Assembly: GCF_030272615.1 (NCBI RefSeq)
Contig: NC_081406.1
Location: 267,211,692 to 267,275,691 of the forward strand
Source of the DNA: Cryptomeria japonica
Taxonomy: Eukaryota; Streptophyta; Pinopsida; Cupressales; Cupressaceae
Direction of reading: 5' to 3'
Length of the DNA stretch: 64,000 bases
Shown here: one piece after another, positions 25,001-37,000 of the stretch
Layout of the letters: every line of letters starts with the position of its first letter
How positions within the stretch are numbered: position 1 is the stretch's first letter
Notes under the pieces: generated by a model
Databases searched by the model: none
Seen by the model: the letters and a program-made list of their open reading frames with translations, nothing else
What the model was told of the DNA's origin: nothing
Position numbers and translations under genes: made by a program

Positions 25001-28000
25001 CTTCAGTCCTTGATTGGTGCCATAAGCTTTAATTGTATGCTTCAGATTGCCCCAGTAATAACCCAATTCCCTTCCACGTGATATTTGCCTTAAGAATATT
25101 GCATCAGCTGTAAATCTGGGCCCTCTGTTTGCTATGACTACCACTGATTCTCCTAGGTTGGCATCTGTTGTGGCGTATTCACACATCGCCCCATTGCAAA
25201 TGGGGACCCCCACTTTTTCGCTTTTTAGGTTTGTTGTCTTAGCTTAGCTGTTGGTAGTAGTATGGTCTTTTGCTATTAGCCTTTCGTTTGAAGAAGTGCA
25301 CTTTCTCAGGTGGCTAGGCAATGGTAGAGTCATTTCTCCCTCAAGTTGGAAGAGATCGAGTGATGTCAATTTGAGCATAGTGGGTAAGGAAGGTCAGTTG
25401 GACAAAATTTGACTAAGTATGGGAAAATTTCCTTTGCTCTTCCATGGAATGGGGTGTCAAGTCAAGTGTCGATTTGAGCATGACAAGCAAGGAGGTTTGA
25501 TGGATGCATACCTGGGATTAAGTCTCATCAATTATGCAAAGTTTCCTTCTTCATCCAAGTGATATGATCATACTTCATTGAGGAGCAGGTTGAAAGGGCA
25601 AAATTTGACTAAGTACACGAAAATTTCCATTGCTCCCTTCTAGGAGCGAATACGTCTTCCTTTGCTCTTCCTTAGGAGTGAAATGTGCTTCCATTGCTTC
25701 CTTCTAGGAGCAAATATATCTTCCTTTGCTCCCTCTTAGGAGCGAAATGTGCTTCCATTGCTCCCTTCTAGGAGCAAATACGTCTTCCTTTGCTCCCTCT
25801 TAGGAGTGAAATGTGCTTCCATTGCTCCCTCCTAGGTGCAAATACGTCTTCCTTTGCTACATGAAAATTTCAATTGCTCCCTTCTAGTAGTGAATACATC
25901 TTCCTTTGCTCCTCCTTAGAAGCGAAATGTGCTTCCATTGCTCCCTTCTAGTAGTGAATACATCTTCCTTTGCTCCTCCTTAGAAGCGAAATGTGCTTCC
26001 ATTGCTCCCTTCTAGTAGTGAATACATCTTCCTTTGCTCCTCCTTAGAAGCGAAATGTGCTTCCATTGCTCCCTTCTAGGAGCAAATACGTCTTCCTTTG
26101 CTCCCTCTTACAAGCAAAATCCTCTTCCATTGCCCTCATATTGGAGCGATTTGAACTTCTTGAACATATTTGAGGGTAAGGAGCAAATTTAAGTACCTTC
26201 AACATCATTTTGATCATGGAAAGAAGCAAATGCATCATAATTTTGACTAAGGAATGGAAAGAAGATGGCAAATTTGAGACTAATTCCATTGCTCCCCTTT
26301 TGGAGCGAAAAACACTTCCTTTGCTCCTCCTTAGGAGAAAAATGTGCTTCCATTGCTCCCTTCTAGGAGCGAATACGTCTTCCTTTGCTCTCTCATGAGA
26401 GCAAATTTGCTTCCAAAGCCTCCCTTAATGATAATTTGACACATCTACACACTAGGAGAGAAAAACTACAAGATTTAAGTTAATGGAAAGAGGAGAATTG
26501 ATGAAACCTAGCTAGGTGGTGAATTCAAAGGTTACTTCCTTTGCTCCCTAATTGGAGCGAATAATACTTCCATTGCTCCTCATTAGGAGCAAATATGCCT
26601 TCCTTTTCTCTCTCATGGGAGCAAATTTGATTCTAAAGCCTTCCTTGAGGTTAATTTGACACATTCACATGAATGGATGGCAAGAATACCCAAACATGAA
26701 TTGATGGAACATAGCTAAGTGGTAGATTTAAGACCATTTCCATTGCACTCACCTTGGACTGTATTCCTATTCCATTGCTCCCTTCTAGGAGCAAAAATTA
26801 CTTCCATTGCTCCCCTGTAAGAGCGAACCTCCTCCATTGGCACTCAAAAGGTCCGAAATTCTTCTTTTAGTGTCATAGAAGGTGTATTGATTCAATCAAT
26901 TTTGTTATTTCATCAATATGATTCAAAATGTTTTCTTTTCCAAGTTTGATTGGAGAATCAAAGCGACTGAGGAAGCACATTCAAGATTACATCGAGATGT
27001 AACACAATACAAGGCAAGCATGACATTCAAGAGAAAATATTCCACTAGCACGCATAATGATACCAAGAAGGTGACTGCGCAAGAAGGGTTTTAGGATATT
27101 CAAAAGATTTCATAAAAAGGAGAAGTCATACAATCACCCCAAGACAAGATAGACAAGCAAGGGTAGAAGGTCAAACTTGATTATCATCACACCAAGTTGT
27201 GAGCAAATGACTTATGTTGAGTATCAAGGGATACCGCTCAACATTGCTTCATGATGATCTACCAAGTACAAATGCAAATCGAGGTGGCATCCTAGTCACT
27301 ACTCCACCAATCAAGGAAGTCATACATCAGCATGTCTTGATTCAATGAACCAAGCTCACCCATGGGGGCACAAAATCTAATGCACCTACCCCCACTATCT
27401 ATTCGTCAAACGCTCTAGAAATGACGTGTCTAAGCATTGTAATTATTCCATTGGCCAAAATAAAGTTTGTTGTAACAAACCCTAATTAGGGTGTCATTGT
27501 AAAATCTTGGCCATTGATGGGGTTCAATCCTGGCCACTCATTGTTATGAGCTCTCTAAATAAAGCTCAAGCTCTTCATTTGTCAAGGTTAATAGTTAAGA
27601 GTCAATAGAGAATAGTTAGTAGTTAGATAGCATATAGCAGCTAGAGTAGAGTGGGAGGAGAAGGCAGAAATTGTTGTCAAAGTTGTAAATAAACTTCCTT
27701 TTCATTGAAGTTATGGTGGAATGTGTTGTTTCTTTTACAGTTGCATGGTTTCTTGTTGAATCTTCACGTTAGCTAATGATAATTAGGTGGATGAAAGAAC
27801 GTTGTGTATGATTTATGGTGAAACTCCTAATCCATAACACTAGCCTCTTGTTGATTGTAAGTGCACCTTGCGTGGTCGACTAGAATACTTGAATGAACTT
27901 AAGTTCAATTGTTATTCAACCATTGACATGCATTCAATTGATGGTGTCTATGCTTGATGATGATTTGAAGATCGCACTAAGCTTTGTGGAGTTGTTGCTT

Positions 28001-31000
28001 TGCATGTCAAAGCAAGGCTTAGTCAAGTTTCACCAAAGATTGTTCGTCGTTCCTACATTCTTAGACTTCCCAAACCCTTACCTTTTGCTCTTTTTTTATT
28101 CTCCAAGCAAGTAGATAGAATCTAAGTTCCAACAATTTCAGCATTCATGTAAATGTAAGACCCCTTGAAGAAACAACAATCACAATGACCAACAGTGCTT
28201 ATCCACACATTGTGATCCGACATATTAAGAACCTTGGAGTTATCTCAAGTGATCCTTATGCAAATCTTCAGCATTTGAGAGACTTTGTTCAAGAGAGGAT
28301 AAGATACCTTGGTATTTTATTTTGTGTTCGCATGTGCCTAAAAAACACATCAACAGCGTCCAGAAAAGATACTTCACAGGGTTTGTGTCCTGGGAGGTAT
28401 TTTCTTAAGTAACTTGTAGAGAAGAAAATTTGTTCACCAAAAGAATGAAAAATCATTCTCATCGACCTCCTTTATAAGCCTCAAAAAGCTGCAACTTCCT
28501 CCAATATCTTATGACTTAGGAAACTTAAACAATATTATTTGTCTCTTATTAATTTCAAATGCCCACCATGTCCACATCACCTAGGATAAATAGCATTGTA
28601 ACTTAAAATGGCCCCTTCATTAGACATAATGAATATTTAAAATATATTAGCTCTAAAGTTCATCTTTTTGGGCTCATTTTTCAATTATTCATTTATTCTC
28701 AATATTCCTTTATTAAATTCGTTTTAACAAGCGGGAATAAAAATAGTTACAAAATTCATTTGTAACAAGACTATTACTTTTGGAATTGATTATATTCATT
28801 GTAGACCATTGAGTTGGAGCTCGGTGTAGGGGTTGGTGCCCTAAATCAAAGGGTTGGTGCTCCTTGGGTTGGTGCCTAAACATTGTAATCAAAGTTTCAT
28901 TGTGAGGCTAGATTGGAGCAGTAGACTCCAGCAGCATTTCTCACCGAGGTTTTTCCCATCTTGGGTTTTGCTCGTATATGCTGGCATTATGTGATGTCCC
29001 TTTCATGTGTGATTGCATTTGTGATAGTCTCCCATCTAGCCGGTAAGTTTGCTTTCTGTTAGATTTGATAACCGGTATACACACATAGGATAGTTAAAGG
29101 GAAAGGTTTGTAAACCACTGATTCAACCCCCTCTCAGTGGCACATTGTGTCTAACAAAAATTTGTTCACCAAAAGAATGAAAAATCATTCTCACTGACCT
29201 CCTTTATAAGCCTCAAAAAGATGCAACTTCCTCCAAGGCCTTATGAATTAGGCAGCTTAAACAATATTATTTGTCTCTTATTAATTTTAAATGCCCACCA
29301 TGTCCACATCGCCTAGGATAAATAACAATGTAGCTTAAAATGGCCCCTTCATTAGACATAATGAATAATTAAAATATATTAGCTCTAAACTTCATCTTTT
29401 TGGGCTTGTTTTTCAATTATTCATTTATTCTCGATATTCCTTTATTAAATTTATTCTAACCTACGGGAATAAAAATAGGGGACATTACAGAAAACTAATT
29501 TTATGATTCCACATATTTGGAGCTCGAGGACGTTAAAGTTAGCTATGATTGTACATGAATTCACGTGACAAACAATTTCTTTGAGAACTAATATGGGGAT
29601 CATTTACACTAAGAAAGAGATCGAAGTAACAAGGCTGCCAAGTTGCATTAACAACACTACAAACAATATATGAATCAAATCAAGGTCATCTCCCTTGCAT
29701 AGATAATTGCAAAGTTTGATTTATAACTGAATTTCCCTTACAAGATAGAATTTATAGACATTTGGTGTCATTTGAGGCCAATATTGTTCTCTAAGTAGGT
29801 AATTGAACACATAGTGTCCTTGAGAATAAGATCTGATTTTCCCTGGACTTGAGGAAGATTGGCTTGATGCTCTTCAAAGCACTCTATATATTATAATGTC
29901 ATCCCCAATTGAGAGGGTTGGAAAAATCATATTATTAAGAATCATTTTGTAATAGGCTGGACTATGTTTCTTTAATTTTTTGGTCTAGTTCATTTCACTT
30001 ACATCATTTTTCCAAACTAAATCACGATAATTGATACTATATGTGTAGTTTCCTTAAAGTGAGATAAATCAAAATCAAATAAGTTTATGGTACAGCTTTA
30101 GTATTTGTTGATGTAATTATATAATTGCACCTTATATTAAGTTTACTTAAGTACTTTATTTTATTCACTAGGTGAGTTAAGAAATAATGAGCACATATCA
30201 TATCCTCGATTGATGGGAATCATATCATCTACTTGAAAGATGAAAATCATGGGCCAACTCTACCTTATATTAAGTTTACATAATGAGCACATATCATATC
30301 CTCGATTGATGGGAATCATATCATCTACTTGAATGATGAAAATCATGGGCCAACTCTACCTTATATTAAGTTTACTCACATTTTATTTTAATCACTAGGT
30401 GAATTAAGAAACAATGAGCACATATCATCTCCTTGATTGATGGGAATCATATCATCTACTTGATTGACGGAGATCATGGACGACCTATACCTCATTCACT
30501 CCTTAATTGTCACCACTCCCTTGTCAATCTGAGTTCACTTGACAGTACTGGTCCTATGTGTTAAGCCAATCCACCAGATCACTGTAGCTAATTCTATTCC
30601 TTTGGTACACTTGTCACCTTGAGTTGTGTCTCCTAGAGTATAATTTTTGGTCCATTTCCTTTGTCTTATCAATTATCTTGGATTATGAAAGCAAATATTA
30701 GGATTTTATTATTCCCATCTTGTTTGCATTTGAATTAGTGTCATCTTGTTGTTTTTTTTCCTAGGGAGATTTCATTATTGCTAGTTCTTTATTAAATCTA
30801 ACAGTATTGAAATCTGTGTAGTTTCATATACTCAATCTGCACATACAAATTGGTGATTGTGTGTGCCTCGCTGATTAATTTGTCTTAGTGGATTGCACAA
30901 GCTTGGGCTTCTGACTATGTGATAACCAGTCAAGTGAAGATTAGTTTCCCTTCTTAATTTATAGGCTTTGGAGATCTAAGTTATTAGTAGCTTTATAGTT

Positions 31001-34000
31001 CTAATACTACAGTATGACCACGTATAGTGATAGAAGTACACTACCATGCAACCTCAATTTGCTGAAAAAAGTATTGCTTCTCATTCCAAAATCAAAAATG
31101 AAAAAAGACTTTTTAGACTACTTACATACTCCTCAAAGTTTATATGCATTTTTTAATGCCACCAAGCTCATTGATAAGGATTGAATTGAATGTCCCATCT
31201 TTTGTAAATGTAACATATTCTATTATGTTACAATTGTGACTTCCCTCGTAAAATTGTGTAAATGTAGTGAAATGTGTTACAACTCTAATATTTCAGCAAA
31301 GTTCACCAGTCAAATTTCTTACCAGTCAAAAAACTCCTTGACAGTAGTGTGTTTATCAAGCAGTAATAGAAAATAGAATGTTTTATTATATTGGGCCACG
31401 AAACTTCCATTTCAATAATGTCTTAAGTCACATGAAATCATAACCTTTTTCTGTATTTTCACATAAATCCTTCATTCAGATCACCTAAAGAGAAAACAAT
31501 GAACTGTAAAGACTAGAACTTGTGAGATGGTAGAGTACCATGCAGCTATAAGCAACATCACACATTTGGTTCCCCAATGTTGATAGTTCCCAATCTAAAA
31601 CACCAATAACGTGATCCTGTAAAAAAAGATGTAAAGGAAAATTAGAAAATGCCAAAAGATCATAAAACATGTCAGCTCTTCATGCTAATAAAGGAAACGT
31701 AGGCATCCCTCCAAGACCAATATTAGAATCTCAATTAAACTGAAGCATCCTGAAAATTAGATTTGACAAAAATGATCTAATTTTCAGGCAGTTTCATTTT
31801 AATTGAAATCCTCGCATAATTCTTGGAGTTGCCTTTTATGCCTTTTAAGAATGCCTATCAAAATTTACAAATATGATGGCAAAAGAATGCATGTCTTGTA
31901 CAATTTCATGTTTGGCAACAAAGTAGTAATTAATTTTAAAATAAATCTTGTTCAGAATTGAAACAATTAGCTAATACTTAGTCAAGATGTTTTCTACGGA
32001 CACAAGCTGATCCTGATCACAGTTAGATTTTGCAATGTGTCATATATAAGCAGAATCCATCTACAATGACTGAAACTAAAATAAGTAAAAACATTAAAAA
32101 TTAAGATGTATATCACACATTCCATGGTAGTATTCCGACATACTATTAAGGTTTTTGCATCTTTTCATTGAACAAGTCACACATATTTTGCAAAGGATAA
32201 AAGTGGCAACTTCACATATTAACAATTCTCGAGAGGTATGTTTTAGTAAAGAAGCCATTCATAAAGGTAAACTAACCAAATTCTTTCATATCAAAATTTG
32301 CATAAGACAGTTTATAAATCCACGACAGTCATGGACATCAATATTGAACATAGTTACAAGACTCAAACTCGGCAAGCTGATTTTTAACTTGACTCGGACT
32401 CGACATCCAGATTCGGCACAGACTCGGCAAGTTGAAAAAACCAAGAAATTCAGAGATTTTTAAGGATTTAAAACTTGTTTCATGCTCCCTTAAATAAATA
32501 AACACTAAAGACACAATAATCTCATCAAACAGAAGCTACTTTGATAGCATACACAAGTATACATTGATTACAAAAGTATAAACACAAAGTCTGGCAGAAG
32601 GAAATAACACATTTAGATACATAAATATTGTCAAATGTGTACAAAACTCATGGAACATGGAATCCGTGGCATCAAAACTAAAAATAAAAGTCTATGACTC
32701 AAAGGAGCCTACATTACATTTCACTTCCATAACCCTAGCCTTGCGAGTCAGATTTTCTTCTAGGAAGTGGAGCTGCAATTTGGGGACCCAACAAGTGTGT
32801 GTGTGTGTGGATGTGGGTATATGTGCTTGTGGATGAGTGTGTGCATGCGTGGATGTCGATGTGTGCTTGGTTGTGTGGGCATGGATGTGTATGCATGCAA
32901 GCATGCATTTGCAGGTTCATATAGGTGTATGTGTGTGTGGATGAGTGGGTGTGTGTATGCTGTGTATGCATGCATGGGTGGGTGGGTGGTTGTTGTACCT
33001 AGCTATGTGTGTGGGTGTGTGCACACGTGTATATATATATATTATATTTTTTTGTACAAATAAACCCAAACTCAAAGAATAAATGGCACTTATCATGGGC
33101 TGTTAGAAATTGAAAAAATACAAAGCAAAAAAGCATGACCTTAGGCAAGAAACTGTTCTTTTGTTGATGCAAAATCTGCAGGGTGTCAAAGAGAATAGGC
33201 ATACAAAATCAAATATTGCATAAGCATGAAGAGAGTCTAGCAATGCCGAGGCATTATCGATCTGTACACAACTGCACTGAAGCAATTGACAAGTTTATGT
33301 TCTCCAAAAAATATTAAAGGCCACATTTGGTGGTTCAGTGGTATATTCAGCATATCAAAAATAACAATAGGCAGCCATGAACCTGAAATTTCCCACTCAA
33401 CAAGGCTGCTGGCCCAGCAGGTCAGTGACACTCCCAATTTCACAATCAGAAGCCTGAATACGGCAAAATGATTTGGAAGGGTGAAAACAGTCCTCATCCA
33501 GAAGCTAAGAATTTCAAGTACCTCTGCACTAATCCAGGAGCCAACAATTATGAGATATATGGCATTTTCTCTTAAAATTTGAGCCATAGTAGCATTCCAT
33601 TTACATGGCATTCGCACAGCATGGCAAAAGTATAAATAGAATTAGAAATACAATGCACAGATTAGGAATAAACATATAATATTCAAAAATACCAATATAA
33701 AAGAAGAGTTGGTTTTCCTTTGAAGCTAGTTTAGTTTTGCCCCGAACGGCTTAAATAAAAAACAAAAGGCTCATCCTAAAATAGTATGTGCTACCATCAT
33801 TGACCATAGCCTTTAGAGGCAGCCCCACAGTTTTCATCTAAACCTTTACTAGGGTATAAATTAAAATAAAAACCTCATTAGTGTCAAATATTTTAACATA
33901 AACAAATCTATTCAAAGGAAAACTTTAAAGAAATAGTTAAATTCCTTGAAACTAATCTCAAACTAAAAATAGAAAAATCAGAACCTCTTTCTGAAAAACA

Positions 34001-37000
34001 TAGGAAACAGCACAGAAAAGGGTGATAGGTCACAACTACTCCAGATTAATCTTCAGTTTTTGAAGTGCAATACAAATGGGGTTGAAATCTCCCATTCCTT
34101 TGTTATTGCAGATTTAGCATATATCTTAGTATCCTACCTATATGTAACTATGCTTGTCTGTTGTCTATCTTCGTTAAGCTGTACCTTCCCTGTAAGGATT
34201 TTTGTTACCTTCCCTCTGATCTCCCCTCAACACTACCAAGCGGCGTTTTTATTATCTGCATGTTGTCTTAATATATTTTTTCTCTCTATCAAAAAAAATA
34301 TAAGTAAATATTGCACATATTAAGGAACAACAAATAGTAATAACAAATAGAGAATCTTCTCTGTATGTTACATTATAAATGCAATAACACAGATTATCAC
34401 CGTACTTGTCATCTTTAAAAGGACTAAATGACAAGTACCCATAAATATAAGGAGATTTTAATTGATCATATCTTCATTGCACCATGTAACAAAAACAAAA
34501 GAATGCATTTATTTTCAATGCTTCTACAAAATGTAAAACTATTTAATACGCAAGGAGTTATTGTTTTAAGAAAAAATGATAATTACTAATTAGCAAGGCA
34601 AAACACTCTCACCTCTGATGGATGGAACACTAGATTGTCAATTCGGAAGTCTCCATGAACAAGACCAGTTTTCAACCCTTTCCTAGAGTCTTCACCCGGT
34701 ATATGCTGCCTCAGCCAATCAATGAGTTTCATCATGTTTGGATTTCGATCTGGTTTTCCTTCCCCAGTTGAAGCCAGATATTGCTTTGTCCATCTTTCAA
34801 TCTGTAAAGTCATATGAAACAGAAATGGAATAATCTATTTCCACCTTGCGAAATAGAATAATCTTTAGAATTTAGCACTTATAACAGATATTAGTAGTAT
34901 CTTCTTAACACGCAAGCATACATGCACATACATGAACACGGATGAACAAAAATGCAAAATTATGAATTGAACCGTGGAACTAAAGTAAACATTAGTGAAG
35001 GGTTCTCATTATCTGATAGTCACTAACCCAATGCAAAAGTGTATTTCGTATTTATATACTAGTCCTTTAGAGAAACAATATAAAGATAAAATCATAAAAC
35101 CACATTAGAAGTTCCATAGCATTTCAATTGAAATTAATTCTTAAGAGATAAGAAAAAATTGGCAAAATTCAATGGATACAAAAAAAACTATAAAGAAGAC
35201 CAAACTTGACCTCTGTGTGAAGCCAACCTATATTAACCAGATAATTCTTGCCTTCCAAATCCTGAAGAACCAAGAGGGTTTTCGTCCTTGAGGAGAACTG
35301 TTAAACCTAAGCTTCGCAAAGGATTTTTGAAAATTGTGCAAAGATAGAATGAATTTTTGTTCTCCAAAATTATTCTTTTTGTTCTCTTTCCAACCAACCT
35401 ATAGAGTAATTAAAAGTTACTTTATTTTACTTTGAATATTCATATCTTTTTCCTTATTTATTGTTAACTTACCCTTTAAATTGAATATTCAATATTTTCA
35501 CCCAAAAAAAAATAGCTTTTTAACCAAAAGGAATACTAATAAATTAAGTGTCAATTTTCAACATTATAACATTGGCTCTTTTGAACACTTGAAAATTGTT
35601 ATCATATTATTCCCCTACAAATCCTCCCTTCGGCGTATGGGGAATAAAGATAGGCTACAAGTCCACCATTCGACTCAATTTGAAAAGGGGGACATTACAT
35701 AACTTTCAAATTAGGATTTTAATATAGCTCCAACAAGATAGCGTTGTGACGTTTTCACACATCGCACAATGGCAAATGGGGACCCTGCTTTTTTGCTTTC
35801 TAGAGTAGTTGTCTTAGTTTAGTTGCCTAGCTTAGCAGTAGTTTTGGAGTTTTTAGCCTCTTACTTGAGAGAAGATGCAATGCAGTTTCCCAATCGTGTC
35901 CAAGCATGAACTCCATGATGAAGGTTCGGGGTGATTGAATAATCCTCAAGCAAATCTGTATTTCATTATCTGTATTTCAATGTATAATGATAATTGATAG
36001 GTAAGAGATGTGTGAAAGGGCAAAACTTGGGATATCAGTTGCTTCACGAGAGGGAATCTGCCTCCCCATCCTTCCATCCATCCACTTCCATCCATCCCTC
36101 CCTAACCGCGGCATTCCCATCCTTCCTTCCTTCCTTCCATCCCTCACTTACCATACTCCATCTCCTCTCTTTCCTCCCTTATCCCTTCATTCCATCTCTC
36201 CATCCTTCCTCTTCATCTCCCATCCTTCCTTTCATCTTCCTTTCCATCATCCATACTCCCCTCCCTCTTCCCTCCATCCTTCATCTTCCACTCCACTCCT
36301 ATCCTTCTTCCTTCCATCCTTCTCCATCCTTAACCTTCCACTCATCCTCCTTTTATCCTCTTCCTCTCCATCCTCCTCCATATTCCTTCCTTCATCACCT
36401 CTTAACTATTCCATTCACCTCCATATACCATCCACCTTCACCTACCTTCACCCTAACCTATCCCTTATACCTCCCATACCCTTCATCACCTCACCCCTAA
36501 ACATACCTTTCCATCTCACCTACCTAACCCCCCATCCTACCCTTCTACTTCCCACCTACCTACATTCTATTTCCTACATTTTGTTAACCTATATTCCACA
36601 CTTTCTTACCATTCTATCCTCTATATCCTTCATCATTAACCTATCCTATCTTATTCTACCACTACCACTACCTCCCTACCTACGTAACTAACTATCCTCA
36701 TTTCCCACCTCCATTTCCTAATTATTATTTTTTATTTTTTATAACCTACATCCTATCATACCATCCCTCACTAGCTTATACCTACCCTTCCATCCTACAT
36801 ACTAACCTATATAGTATATACTAAGCCACCTTCTACCCTCCACCCCGGCACCTTCCTTCCTCCCTCCCTTCTTACCACGGCATGTCTACTCCAATATCCT
36901 TCATCCTTACCTTGCCGCAGCATATACTCTCCACCGACCTTCCGACCTTCCTCTCTCCCGCGGCATCTTCCCCTCCTACATCCCTCCCTTCCTTTCCCCC

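Larger units (their letters stand above)
25166..28365 (+). mobile_element. LTR family A, copy 4: solo LTR, 3.2 kb
   Basis: It starts TGTTGTGGCGTATTCACAC, then CCCCATTGCAAATGGGG, and ends AACACATCAACA. Flanks GCATC (25161-25165) and GCGTC (28366-28370) are a target duplication with one CG/CA difference. Inside: a TTGCTCC/GGAGCGAA array (25625-26830), telo-box palindrome (27477-27494), TATA-like TAAATAAAG (27556-27564), CTTCATTTGTCAAGGTTAAT, and a tail homologous to the other copies (AGAGAGGATAAGATACCTTG). No internal domain is present. Confidence 0.88.

Noticed and set aside
32692-33063. His/Thr-rich and Cys/Val-rich frames
   Set aside because: Translations of the TG-rich microsatellite.
33237-33617. 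126-codon minus-strand frame as an extra exon of the gene
   Set aside because: No resemblance to the family, no splice sites at fitting positions, and exons c and d join perfectly without it.
35994-36691. Two long open frames (168 and 227 codons) rich in Ser, Pro and Leu
   Set aside because: They overlap in different frames over a pyrimidine-only tract and consist of repeat-encoded residues; no domain or start context.
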